Positions 26,312-36,799 of a DNA stretch of 64,000 nucleotides are shown in pieces. The translations under genes and the position numbers were made by a program. The DNA comes from Volvox africanus. Its lineage: Eukaryota > Chlorophyta > Chlorophyceae > Chlamydomonadales > Volvocaceae. The stretch spans positions 1 through 64,000 of the forward strand of contig BSDZ01000007.1 in assembly GCA_030268105.1 (NCBI GenBank). The letters run 5' to 3'. The first letter of the stretch is position 1. The number at the start of each line of letters is the position of its first letter. The notes beneath the pieces were generated by a model. That model had not been told where the DNA came from. It made no database searches and saw only the letters and a program-made list of their open reading frames with translations.

Positions 26312-26776
26312 CCGTTTAAACCTTATAAACATAAAAAACAATGGCCGCCAGCGCCACACACTCCGCCGCGTAAGCTGCCAAACCGAATGCCAACAACCGC
26401 CATTATCCCATCCAACGAACCATCAGGGACAGGAGGCCCAACTTGACCACCAGGCCCCCGGACGCGAGGACTGTTAGCACGTGGGCCTTACGTGGACGAA
26501 GGAAGGCAGACAGGCAGAAGGAAACATCTCTTCTGGAATACGAATGCGAATGCGAATGCAGAAAGACCAACAAGGAGACTTTATAAAATATTGAAACACA
26601 ATAACTGACGTTCTTATACGACAACGCGGTTAATCTGGTACAATCGGTTGGTCTCTGGTTCTGTTTCTAATTGTACTGCACATCCGCTCGGTTCCCCCTT
26701 GCCCCTTACCCCGCCCCCGTGCCCTCCCTCGCCCCCCTTCCCACACCCTCCCTTCGCCCCCGCGATGCATAACATG

Positions 26777-26803
26777 AAAACACACACACACGCACGCGCG
26801 CAC
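26777..26803. repeat. CA/CG alternating tract
   Basis: Alternating purine-pyrimidine run (CACACA then CGCGCG) just past the helix-7 splice donor of the MFS fragment. It is a potential Z-DNA former and is present in every unit. Confidence 0.75.
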
Positions 26804-26985
26804 TTTAATGGGCCGTACCTGATCTAAGGTGTTGAATCCCAGCTTGAACTGCAGGTACTGCATTAGTAATTCCCCAGCACCTTCCCACGTCATTGCCACC
26901 ACAACCCAAATGGCGGCGATACGGCGGTAGAAAGATGAATGCCGAATCACCGACCAGGCGGTGGAAAGACCCAATAGCCTGTTAC

Positions 26986-27175
26986 TGCCGCCGCCGTTGC
27001 CGTGACCGCCGCCGCCGTTGCCGTGACCGCCGCCGCCGTTGCCGTGACCGCCGCTGCCGCCGCCGTTGCCGTGACCGCCGCCGCCGTTGCCGTGACCGCC
27101 GCTGCCGCCGCCGTGACCGCCGCTGCCGCCGCCGTGACCGCCGCTGCCGCCGCCGTGACCGCCACTGCCGCCGCC
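26986..27175. repeat. 21-bp-type GC-rich array coding Gly/His repeats, long allele
   Basis: Imperfect repeats of GCCGCCGTTGCCGTGACC type. In the MFS frame on the minus strand they read as repeated GGHGNGG and GGSGGHGGG. The allele is 190 bp here and in c4 (38735-38924), and 169 bp in c2 (15242-15410), c5 (50483-50651) and c6 (62213-62381). The difference is exactly one 21-bp repeat (seven codons), so the frame is kept. c1 (3494-3666) has the short form plus indels. Confidence 0.88.
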
Positions 27176-27762
27176 TCCACCTGCGCTGCTGCGCCGGGGC
27201 CGGCGACAATACGGCAACATCGTCTCCTCCTGATTGCCATCGCTTCCGGCGCAAGTGCTCACCCGGGTGTGGGGACAACACGCAGTGCCGTACACCGCGC
27301 ATGCGCCAGGTACGCCAGCGTCCGCGTCGGCAGCCGCCGATGGCGCCGAGCCGCCGCTCATCAAGCGGCTTTGCGACGAAATCAACGACACCACCTCCGC
27401 GGCCGCTAGCGCTTCCGTCTTCGCCGTCACTAAGCGCTCCTGCTCGTCCTCCTCTTGTTCCACCTCCCTCCCTGCTCGCCTCCTGACGCCGCCGTCTGCC
27501 ACCCCAAGCGGACTACCCTGGCCACATCCCACGGGTATTGCGCTGTCGGTCAGTGGCGGAGGTGGCCAGCGGCCCCGGCGCGCATTCCGGGACAACCGCC
27601 ACGAGATAAATCCACGTGACGGCGGTGAGTGCGATGCATGTCCACAGGGCAGTCTTGACGGCGAGGTAGCCGCCGATGAGGGGCCCCGCCAGCATGCCGA
27701 CTGAGAAGCATGACGTCAGATACCCCACAGCAGTGGCTCTGGGAAAAGAAGATGAAGACACA

Positions 27763-27836
27763 CGAGGCATGAGGCACGAGGCATGAGGCACGAGGCATGA
27801 GGCATAAGGCATGAGGCATGAGGCATGAGGCATGAG
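27763..27836. repeat. Heptamer array (GAGGCAT/GAGGCAC)
   Basis: About ten copies of GCATGAG, GCACGAG or GCATAAG lying exactly between the MFS acceptor and the proposed ATG of gene A. c5 has one heptamer fewer (51239-51305). In three frames it encodes artificial-looking repeats, so it is not coding. Confidence 0.88.
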
Positions 27837-27838
27837 GG

Positions 27839-28790
27839 ATGTGGCAAGTCACAGGAGGAGGAGAGCACGAGCAGGGAAGGGGAGTGACTGCGGACCTGGT
27901 CACAGGTAAAAAAGGAAAGTACGGACGGGATGGAGGGGAAGAGGATTTGGAAATCATTTGTCTCACGCAGTGACCCACACAGCTGGCGGGGCGGGGGAAG
28001 TTGTGTGGGGGGAAAGTGTATCGTTCAATCCAGAGCTTTACATCGTTCAACATAAGCTCCCAGCTCTCAATCCTTTAAGTTGACAGTGCCTTGTCCAGGG
28101 CTTCCTTTGTTGCACGCTGCATGTCAAACATCATGTTCGCAGAGGCTAAAGCTATGCGGGCGTGCGATATAGCACATCTTGATCACGATCGTCAGGACCC
28201 ACGGGTCTGTGGGATCCAGGACGCGGTGATTTCGATCTGCAAGCTGCATGTAACATGATTTTACTGAGGTCAAGTGCGCCTGATGTGTACCTCGTAAACC
28301 GAGCCCTGCGACAGGAGGACGTTTCCCATCTGCGCTCCTTTCCCTCCTTCCCTCCTTCCCTCCTTCTTTTGTCAAGACGGGGGCGCTGCGGACCAGCCTG
28401 GGTGATGAACGGTAGCCCCTACGTTTTCGTGATTAGTAGCGGTCCCAAGAGTCCGGCACCCAACCGCAAGGGACAAGAAAATTCACATCACGTCCATAAA
28501 TAAAAGCTTTTCAGCTTTCAAGGTAGAATGCCTGCCTATAACGTTTCAATGGGTGGAGCCAAGCGGGGTTCAAAAACCAGCGCAAGGCGTCCCAGTAAGT
28601 CCCCCTATGCGTTATGACCAGCTGTACGCGGGATTTCATTCCTAACCGACTGATGACTGGCGAAAATATTTTATATCTGACGTGCGACCTCTGCAAAATG
28701 ACTCGAGCTTTGGATCTGGCTACATGGTCTGTCTACACAGCTAGCATCCTTGGAGGCCAAACGTTCCCAAATAGCAAGAAATCTCTTTAA
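27839..28790 (+). CDS. Gene A: five-exon gene of unknown function (c3)
   Basis: Exons are 27839-27905, 28080-28249, 28377-28411, 28515-28594 and 28741-28790. All introns are GT-AG (174, 127, 103 and 146 bp) and all four junctions agree in phase; donor 4 is a perfect GTAAGT and acceptor 3 has a long CCTT tract. The protein is about 133 residues. Exon 2 encodes a helical, Ala/Cys/Asp-rich core including SNIMFAEAKAMRACDIAHLD. Exons 3-5 encode a basic, Gly/Ser-rich tail ending SILGGQTFPNSKKSL. There is no signal peptide, membrane segment or known motif. Exon 1 begins at the edge of the heptamer array and is the least certain part, so the true N-terminus may lie elsewhere. It lies upstream of gene B in the same orientation. 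No family recognised. Confidence 0.6.
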
Positions 28791-29096
28791 ATACATAAAG
28801 TGCACAACCTCCAAGCCTACGTAAGCTAAGTAAGTATATCTTTCGTTTCACGGGGTATGCAGCAATGCACACACGGATGCGCGGGATAGGTGCCACTAAG
28901 GTCCACGCAAAAAGGAAAAGAATCGAAGACCCAAAACTCTTTTCAAATCATTATCATTATCATAATCTACCATGTTAGATTGAGTTATATTCAATATAGA
29001 TTGGGGAAATACTCGTGAAAGGTAATACAATTTGAGTATTAAAGAATTGAGGTTTAGCGTTTTAGAGCAGGGGGAAAGAAGGGGATTCCCCCCGAT
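28791..29096. other. Gene A to gene B spacer, AT-rich
   Basis: About 300 bp containing ATTATCATTATCATAATC and similar AT-rich sequence. It is the likely 3' end of gene A and promoter of gene B. No open frame of note. Confidence 0.5.
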
Positions 29097-29914
29097 ATGG
29101 AGCAAATGGCAGGTGGACAACCGCAACCGTCGCCGCCGTGAAAGTCACATCGCCAGTACGGAATCGCGTTTGCTACGATGTATTTATACACCAATACATT
29201 ATCCATATTTCACTTAGCTCCACTCGCTCACTCCAGCTAGCAATTCTGCATACAGTGCAGTGCTGATATAGTATACTGGCAACGAGCAAGCGCAAGCAAA
29301 CATGGGTCTGCACCGACCTGCCTCTGGATCTTTTCAACGACATGTTGGAAATGGTCGAGAGAATCGCTTCAATGAACCCAAATGGAAGCGGCGAGGTGTA
29401 GGGATTCTTTGGAAGTCCCAAGCAGTGCGGGACATGAGCGGACGCGAGGAAGGTCGGAAGGTGCGGCTGGAAGCTGGACCGAAGTTTGCTGTTCTTTAGT
29501 TCGAGGAAAATGAGCAGCACCTATACTTTATCAACTCCTTGCTGGTTAAACAGGTGTCCACAAAGCCGGCATCACTTTCGGCGGGGAACGTGGCGCAGCG
29601 ATTGTCAGAGGTAGGGGCATTTTTCGGGCCGATGGGCATCAGTAATTTGGATCTCGTAGACAAGACCATCACACGCGTTTAACTGGGCAATTGTGAAGTT
29701 TTCACTGAGGTTGGTGCGTTCCAGGTGGACATTCAAGTGACGAATTTTAATATTTTGCAACATGTTCACTCCTTTTTGTGTTTGGTATGTTCAGGACCTT
29801 ACAAGGCTTTTTGCACGCTTACAACTGGATGACGGCGACGAATGGATGGGCGCTGAACACTTGTCCAGGTTAGGAAATCTGATACGTGCCACGCTGCTGC
29901 AAGTTCTTAAGTAA
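29097..29914 (+). CDS. Gene B: four-exon gene of unknown function (c3)
   Basis: Exons are 29097-29137, 29272-29395, 29500-29610 and 29795-29914. Introns of 134, 104 and 184 bp are GT-AG and all phases agree; acceptor 2 (TTTGCTGTTCTTTAG) and acceptor 3 (TGTTCAG) are good. The product is about 131 residues. It has a short Gln/Pro-rich N-terminus (MEQMAGGQPQPSP), then amphipathic helices such as DLPLDLFNDMLEMVERIASM and EENEQHLYFINSLLVKQVS, and ends GNLIRATLLQVLK. This looks like a small all-helical protein with no signal or membrane segment. An alternative donor 45 bp further on (at CTC|GTAGAC) would add 15 codons in phase (starting VGAFFGPMG). No family recognised. Confidence 0.65.
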
Positions 29915-30541
29915 GCTTACAATTCAAAAATATGAAGAATGAAAAAATAGAAAAGGACAAGGATATTAAGGCAAAGTCCAAATATATGGTTAATCCATGC
30001 CCATCACTGGCTAATATTACATGGAAGATATATTTGCATAGCCAGGAAACCTCAATGTTTTAAATGTCCTATTTGTCATTTATGATATATCAAAATAAAA
30101 ATGTATAAAGGACTGTAAATCCCCTCAGTATCCCAATGGATCACTCAATCTTCACTGATAATACTAAAAGAACGCAACGAATATTGTATTTCATCCCAAA
30201 AAATATTGATTCTCGTATTTATCTTATAAACCAACTTTTTTAGCCCCAGCAAAGAGCTTATGTATGAGCTCAAAGCTTCCTCCGCATTCAATGATTTGAG
30301 CACATACACATACACATACACATACACATACGCATACACATACACAGAGATGGTTGAAAGCGGTTGTATGACATGCGACACTCGTGTCTTAGCGATTCCG
30401 ACTTGCTTGAGTTGTATGACGTAGTGAATTAGTGGGCGTTTGTTTTGGGTTGTCTACATTCCCACTATGAACGACGGCTTATCGATGGCTGGTTGACCGC
30501 CGCACAAACTTCGCTGCACATTATGGTCAACTTGGTTGCAG
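29915..30541. other. AT-rich spacer between gene B and kinase
   Basis: About 630 bp, AT-rich in its first half, with a TGTAA at about 30116 that could serve as a green-algal-type polyadenylation signal for gene B. It also holds a hexamer microsatellite. No start codon for the kinase frame is found here: the frame is closed by a TGA before any ATG, so the kinase's 5' exon is either further away or missing. Confidence 0.5.
30301..30346. repeat. ACACAT hexamer microsatellite
   Basis: About seven copies of ACACAT with one G interruption, upstream of the kinase gene in every unit. Confidence 0.85.
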
Positions 30542-33500
30542 CTGCCAGCCCGTGGCGTGCGCCTCAGAGTTCGGCCCAAAGTGGAGCGACGACTGGAGCG
30601 ACCCTTACGAACTAAGCGATCGGGCCAGCGCCCTTGAGCACAGCCTCAGGCGGCGTAGCATCTGCTCCGCTCAGTTCAGTTTGGACGCTGATGAAAGCCA
30701 CTCCAGGTCAGTTTGACCCGCTGGGCTTTTGCGATCGCTCGAGTCCCTCCTTCACTTTGCAGTTGCCTGTTCATTTGATATCACGTCTGTCGACGTCAGT
30801 ATATTCTCTTGTTCCTCTCTGATTTCCAGATCGGTAAAAGTGATCCCTCCTTCCGTGCGTTCTCATTGCAGCTGCACCGCCACATCGTCGCACGTCAAAC
30901 TTGGTTCGGCCCTTCGTGCACTGGATGTATCCGTGAGCAGCGAGCATACGGTGGAAGGGCCCTTAGGTGCCCCTCGCGCGTGCGCTGGCGGTGTCTCACG
31001 GCGGTTAGAGCAGTTACCTTGGGGAGCTGACTTTCTTCCCCCGTACATGAGCGCCTTCGGGGAAACCAGCGACGAGGTCAGCAGGGTCTGCGGCTTGCCG
31101 CCGGTGCCCTCGCTTATTACGTTGTCTGGGGACAACGAATCGTTTATCAGCACGGCGCCAGGCACCGCCGGCAATCCGTTGGTACTGGGCGACTCCTTCT
31201 CCCCGGCCAGGGCGCCGGCGATGGGCGTGGGCCTGGTCGCTGGAGGTCCTGGAGCGGACGCGACCCATATTGGTGCGGTGGCGCAGTGCTCTCCACTGCG
31301 CGGCGTGGTGAAGGTCCGCAAGACGGAGGTGTCCAACGAGGAGAAGATCGGCGAGGGCGCGTAAGTGATGAGACGGCGCCATGAGGGCGCGTGCCCCTAT
31401 GTGTGCCCCTGGCTTAGTACCCTTGGTTATCCCTTTTTACTGAGGATCGGCAGTCACTGCACTCACTGCTGTGCAGCTGCGACGTACAGCTGCTGTTGCT
31501 GCGTGCCTGCGAATGTTGTGAGCCTAAATAAGTTTGGCCTTCGGCTGGGCCTTGCCTTGGCCCTCAGGTTCGGACAAGTCTCAAGGGCGGATGTATTCCC
31601 ATACGGCGACGTGGCCATCAAGTGGATCAAGGTGGGTGTTTCGGAGCGCCCTGCGTGCGTAGGCTGGGTGGTAGGCGAGTGTAACGTTGCATGAAGGACA
31701 CCAGAGTGTACGGACTGGTGTGGAATTGTGCGCGCTTCTTTGTCAGGTTATGGCGTGCGCCTGACAGAGCAAGTAAGTAAAATGTGAGGGCCCTATCCGC
31801 GTATTACAAATCCTCGGCACCTGATACTTCCACTGCTTCTCTAGCTGGGGAGGGAGAAAGCGCTTCTCACCCGTACTGACTGGTTCCCAATCGGCGTATG
31901 GATACTGGAAGCGCGTTGCTCAGTTTGTTCAGAACTGCCCTTCTCCGTCCCGCGCAGCCGGAGCACATCGCCAAGCACTCGGATGCGTTCCTTGTTGAGG
32001 CCGACATTCTGGCCAACCTCAACCACCCGAATATCGTCCGCATGCTCGGTGTGGTCACCAGCCCGCCAGCCGGGGACACCACGGGCGACTGCAACGGCGG
32101 CGCCGCGACGGGTGTGTCGGATCCAGTCGTGGGGATCGTCACCGAGTTTGTGGGCAACGGGACCCTGGGACAGGTCGTGCGCTCGCCCAGCGGAAGGCTG
32201 TCAATGCGGCAATGCGCCCGGATTGCGCTGCAGGTAAGCGAGGTTGCCAGTTCCTCCACTTCTCCGAGTAGGCGCGGGGGGGGGATGTCAGGGTTGGCGT
32301 GAGGCCCTTCTTCTAGGCGGTGTAGGTTGTCTGGGTCTGTGTTACGTGCGAGTCATCTGTTGGGCCCACATGACCCTCACATCATCATGTGATCCACCCG
32401 CCCCCAGCAGTTCCCCAATTGGCGGATAGTCGTTATCGGCCGCCCTCCAAGCCCCTCCCGCCTCCATTACTGCAGGGTGCCTTGTTACATCTGTACGGGT
32501 CGAGCCTGGCTCGGCGCGCTGCTCCCTGACTTGTGTGCATGTGTGCCTTCCCCTCACGCAGGTGGCCGTGGGGATGGCCTATCTCCACTCGCAGTCGCCC
32601 GCCATTGTGCATTTCGACTTGAAGCCCGAAAACGTGCTCATCCAAGGAGAGGGGGAGAACATGGTTGCCAAGGTCAGCTACCCGAGCAAGACTGTGTGTG
32701 TGTGTGGAGGAGTGGTAATGGGCCGGAAGGCCCCGCAGTGACATGGTGTCGTCTGGTCGTGTTAGGGTTTCGTCTGAATCTGGCAGCTGCGTTCGTGTCC
32801 GTGTATGCTTCTGTGTGCGTTTCCCGTGAATCATCGCCGTCTCACAGCTGCCGCCACCAACTCACCCCCACCGCCACTGGCTTCACGACATCTCACAGAT
32901 TGCGGACTTCGGGCTGAGCAAGCGCAAGCACGGCAAGTACGTCTCCTGTCCTACGCCGCGCGGGACGCTGCCGTACATGGCCCCCGAGGTGTTTTTTGGC
33001 AACGGTGAGGTGTCGGAGAAGGTTGACGTCTATTCGATGGGCGTCACCCTGTGGCAGCTGCACACGGGGGAGGAGCCGTTTATGCGGCTGAGCAACCACG
33101 AGATCCTGATGGGGCTCGAGTCCGGGACCCTGCACCTGCCCATCCCTTCCACATGCGATCCTGAATGGCGGTCGCTGGTGGAGACGTGCATGGATCCGAA
33201 CCCAGACAACAGGCCCAGCTTCAGGGAGATCATCCTACAGCTGCAAGCAATCTTGGTACAAGAGCAGTGGACTGCAAAGAAGAGCTGCTCATGCGCCGAG
33301 GTGGCGGTAGCTGCGGCCGTGGCGGTGCTGGACAGCGACACGATTGGCCGCACATTGCCCAGGTTGTATGAGGTGCTGCTGTCACCGGCCACCCCAGCCG
33401 CTCCGGCCGCACCGGCCGCACCGCCGCTGCCGCTGAGGGCCTTCGGGGAAACCAGCGGCGAGGTCAGCAGGGTCTGCGGCTTGCCGCCGGTGCCCTCGCT

Positions 33501-35051
33501 TATTACGTTGTCTGGGGACAACGAATCGTTTATCAGCACGGCGCCAGGCACCGCCGGCAATCCGTTGGTACTGGGCGACTCCTTCTCCCCGGCCAGGGCG
33601 CCGGCGATGGGCGTGGGCCTGGTCGCTGGAGGTCCTGGAGCGGACGCGACCCATATTGGTGCGGTGGCGCAGTGCTCTCCACTGCGCGGCGTGGTGAAGG
33701 TCCGCAAGACGGAGGTGTCCAACGAGGAGAAGATCGGCGAGGGCGCGTAAGTGATGAGACGGCGCCATGAGGGCGCGTGCCCCTATGTGTGCCCCTGGCT
33801 TAGCACCCTTGGTTATCCCTTTTTACTGAGGATCGGCAGTCACTGCACTCACTGCTGTGAAGCTGCGACGTACAGCTGCTGTTGCTGCGTGCCTGCGAAT
33901 GTTGTGAGCCTAAATAAGTTTGGCCTTCGGCTGGGCCTTGCCTTGCCCCTCAGGTTCGGACAAGTCTCAAGGGCGGATGTATTCCCATACGGCGACGTGG
34001 CCATCAAGTGGATCAAGGTGGGTGTTTCGGAGCGCCCTGCGTGCGTAGGCTGGGTGGTAGGCGAGTGTAACGTTGCATGAAGGACACCAGAGTGTACGGA
34101 CTGGTGTGGAATTGTGCGCGCTTCTTTGTCAGGTTATGGCGTGCGCCTGACAGAGCAAGTAAGTAAAATGTGAGGGCCCTATCCGCGCATTACAAATCCT
34201 CGGCACCTGATACTTCCACTGCTTCTCTAGCCTGGGGAGGGAGAAAGCGCTTCTCACCCTGTACTGACTGGTTCCCAATCGGCGTATGGATATTGGAAGC
34301 GCGTTGCTCAGTTTGTTCAGAACTGCCCTTCTCCGTCCCGCGCAGCCGGAGCACATCGCCAAGCACTCGGATGCGTTCCTTGTTGAGGCCGACATTCTGG
34401 CCAACCTCAACCACCCGAATATCGTCCGCATGCTCGGTGTGGTCACCAGCCCGCCAGCCGGGGACATCACGGGCGACTGCAACGGCGGCGCCGCGACGGG
34501 TGTGTCGGATCCAGTCGTGGGGATCGTCACCGAGTTTGTGGGCAACGGGACCCTGGGACAGGTCGTGCGCTCGCCCAGCGGAAGGCTGTCAATGCGGCAA
34601 TGCGCCCGGATTGCGCTGCAGGTAAACGAGGTTGCCAGTTCCTCCACTTCTCCGAGTAGGCGGGGTCGGTGGAGGCGGAGGTGGCGGGGGCGGGGGCGGT
34701 GGAGGCGGATGCGTAGGAGGCGTATGGAGGCGTAGGATGCGTAGGAGGCGGTGGAAGCGGTGGAAGCGGTGGAGGCGGTGGAGGTGGTGGAGGTGGTGGG
34801 GGTGGCGGTGGCGGAGGAGGCGGAGGAGGCGGAGGAGGCGGAGGAGGCGGTGGCGGCGGGGACGGTGGAGGTGGCGGGGGCGGGGGCGGGGGCGGTGGAG
34901 GCGGTCACCACAGCTACAACAGCAGCAGCAGGGCTTGCTGTTGCACTCACCATCACCACATCCACAACAGCAGCAGCAGGAGGAGGGGGGCTTGCTGCCT
35001 CTGCCACCACCACAACTCAACCAATTTTTAAGCAGAGGCAGGATGCTGTAA
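30542..35051 (+). CDS. TKL-like protein kinase with an extra N-lobe (c3), 5' end not found
   Basis: Exons are 30542-30706, 30872-31360, 31568-31631, 31958-32233, 32562-32672, 32899-33746, 33954-34017 and 34346 to about 35051, all GT-AG with matching phases. First kinase domain: KIGEGA|FG glycine loop, VAIKWIK (ATP lysine), helix-C Glu in FLVEADILANLNHPNIV, hinge IVTEFVGNGTL, catalytic HFDLKPENVL (Phe replaces the usual Arg), IADFGLSK, GTLPYMAPEV, DVYSMGVTLWQL and NPDNRPSF. It appears catalytically competent and is expected to phosphorylate Ser/Thr. Exon 6 then runs in frame through an Ala/Pro linker into a second linker and glycine loop, and exons 7-8 repeat the N-lobe. No second catalytic loop follows; the frame enters a GC-rich repeat and a Gln-rich end. 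A one-base insertion in the c3 repeat shifts the tail. No start codon was found upstream. Confidence 0.7.
31053..32274 (+). repeat. Internal kinase duplication, first copy (c3)
   Basis: About 1.22 kb covering part of the pre-kinase linker, the glycine-loop exon end, the FGQV exon, the helix-C/hinge exon and their introns. It is repeated at 33439-34662. Copy-specific bases, such as GTAAGC after the last exon and GACACCACGG in the N-lobe insert, are the same in all units. Confidence 0.9.
33439..34662 (+). repeat. Internal kinase duplication, second copy (c3)
   Basis: Second copy of the 1.22-kb segment, offset about 2387 bp. Markers include GTAAAC after the last exon and GACATCACGG in the insert. 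It ends where the G-rich array starts, so the C-lobe exons are not included. Equivalents of the pair start near 7551 and 9940 (c1), 19287 and 21677 (c2), 42802 and 45189 (c4), and 54516 and 56905 (c5). Confidence 0.9.
34662..34904 (+). repeat. G-rich array in kinase tail, short allele
   Basis: GGTGGAGGCGG and GGGGGC repeats, with long G runs on the plus strand. Depending on frame they encode Arg/Trp-rich, poly-Gly or Val/Ala/Glu-rich sequence. The array is 243 bp here and in c4 (46411-46653), against 257 bp in c1 (11161-11417), c2 (22901-23157) and c5 (58127-58383). Five or more consecutive GGGGGC units in the long allele make G-quadruplex formation likely. Confidence 0.88.
34905..35051 (+). 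other. CAG-rich polyglutamine C-terminal segment of kinase
   Basis: Two CAG runs that in one frame give LQQQQQG and PQQQQQEEGG, followed by LPLPPPQLNQF and a TAA. In c1, c2 and c5 this frame is continuous with the second N-lobe. In c3 and c4 it is displaced by separate one-base insertions in the G-rich array. Confidence 0.55.
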
Positions 35052-36799
35052 GGGCGGCCCTGCCTTTCAATGAACTTAGATCACTGTCGTCATCAGGTTA
35101 TAGGAGATTGTGAAGGTTGACAACAACTTAGGGTGATGGGCTTCCTCTGCCCTCTCACCATTCATCGGAGACTCTGAGCGGCCGGCGAGGTAATCTAGAT
35201 GTTTCTCACAAGGGCCCGGGCCATTGCCTGAAGGGCTAAGATAAGTCACGCGGTCAGATTTGACGAACATGAGACAAGAGGCTGCTAAAGCACCGAACGG
35301 TGTAGTAATGGTATCAGTGGGAAAGCGCAGATAACTTATAGCGCAGGTAGTACCTGTCTGCCTGTCAAGGAACTGCGTGCGGCGGGGGAGGAGGATGTCT
35401 GTTGTGACTTGTGAGCTGCCACCTGGCACACCGTCAACACGTGTTAGGGAATATCAATAATGATGATGATGATGTTGTGGTGGAAGAGGAGGAGGTGGAG
35501 GTAAAAGAGGAGGAGGAGGCCCAGTGGCTCGGGTGCATGCACACCCCTCTCGCCTTGTAACGAAAGGCGCCAGTGGCTTTTATTTTAATGAGATAGGTCG
35601 GCACATGATGAGACGTTGATGATATGATGGGACCAGGATGATGGAACCAGTATCGGTTCACACACAATACGAACGGACATGGTATAACTATATAACGGCA
35701 CAGAGCAACCACAATGAGGAGGTTGGATGTGAACAAGTGCATGTGGACACCCCCCCCACTAAGGACTGTTTCTGAATCACGCATCCAATGTGTATTGGAT
35801 GTGTGGCCAATCACACATGCCGAGTGAGCCCATCTTCTGCCGTGAGGCTCACGAGTCTGTCAGTATGTCGTGTGGCGTGCTTGGCACCAACTATAGTCTT
35901 GTGGCATCCCAGACTGCTGACCCCGCTACTCAGCCTCTGAGCCCCTTCAGAGCCATCTGGTGGTGGCGGCCAAGTGGTGGTGAAGCGGTCCACTTGCATC
36001 GTGGTGACCATGTACATGTAACATATATGTTCATTTTGTAACCTACGCACCTTCTGGTGGGAGCCATTCGTGGTTCTAGACTGTGCTTCCCGCGACCGTT
36101 CTTTGCCCCCGCCATTCTCTCTTCACCCTTCTCTTTTCCTACGCGCCCCTGACCCCGCGTCTTAATCTGTGCCCCGCCTTCTTCTTTCACAACTGTGCCT
36201 TTTGACGCCCTTTCCGGTTTTTCTTCCCATTCCCCCATGCCGATGCCGTACCCTTCGACTGTCGTCCTGTCGTTTTCTGACACAGAAGTCCTCCCATCCT
36301 TCTTCCAAATTGTATTTATTACTTTCTGACCATTTCTTCGCTCCTTCTCTACGGCAAAACCCAACGGCATAGTTTTCCTGGGGTGCACGGTTCAATAGCG
36401 TTGCTTTAACTGCCTTGGACCCGTCCTCTCACGTCTGCTTTTTCCTTGCCCTTACCCTTCTTCTTCCTCTCGCATGTGCATGTCCTTGACCTTTGCATGT
36501 TCTTGACCTTTGCATGTCCTTGACCTTTGCGGCTGCAACCGCACACCGCTGTCCCAGGTGCGTCCGCGTCAGACTGTGCACTTTGTTCAATGTGATTATT
36601 TCTCGTTCTTGTTCAAGCTGCTATAACAAACTTGCATAATAAGCTGGACGGTAGTATGGATGCAAGGCTATACTAAAAAATTAAAATAATTTAGTAAATT
36701 AGCAGAAAAAATAACTAAAAATAATGCAAGCAAAATACTGCTAGTTGCTATTCTTGCAGCTACGAGGTTTATCGAAGGAGCAGAGATCATTTTATTAGT

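Larger units (their letters stand above)
26060..27738 (-). pseudogene. MFS transporter fragment (helices about 5 to 9)
   Basis: Minus-strand exons resemble the middle of a major-facilitator transporter of the TetA/HIAT1-like kind. An exon opens at 27738 after a CTTTTCCCAG acceptor and reads GYLTSCFSVGMLAGPLIGGY, a typical helix 5 ending in a glycine-rich GG motif. Helix 6 follows and ends at a Pro-Glu pair. A long central loop holds a Gly/His repeat. Helix 7 (WVVVAMTWEGAGELLMQYL) ends at donor CAG|GTACGG (26819). A phase-compatible exon from 26486 gives helix 8 (LTVLASGGLVVKLGLLSLM). A further hydrophobic stretch follows acceptor CAG at 26187 and starts MWLVGGIIAVLCNFSG. Helices 1-4 and 10-12 are absent, and the frame changes between helix 6 and the loop. 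c3 also lacks one base near 26105. Probably a relic; a real substrate cannot be inferred. Confidence 0.55.
23504..35250 (+). repeat. Tandem array unit c3 (reference unit)
   Basis: Third unit, 11747 bp, used here as the reference because most exons are clean. It carries the long Gly/His array allele (190 bp), the short G-rich kinase tail (243 bp) and the short TG run in the kinase. It has a private one-base deletion near 26105 inside the MFS fragment. Confidence 0.95.

Noticed and set aside
26986..27175. Regular repeats resembling a CRISPR array
   Set aside because: Repeats are contiguous, without unique spacers, and keep a coding frame.
27513..27833. Minus frames with repeated HASCLMP-like words
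   Set aside because: They are the heptamer array read in frame; it lies beyond the splice acceptor of the MFS exon.
28124..28375. 83-codon minus frame containing DPTDPWVLTIVIKM
   Set aside because: It is antisense to gene A exon 2, which has phase-matched splice sites on the plus strand.
30145..30381. 78-codon minus frame with repeated Tyr-Val
   Set aside because: Produced by the ACACAT microsatellite in an AT-rich spacer.
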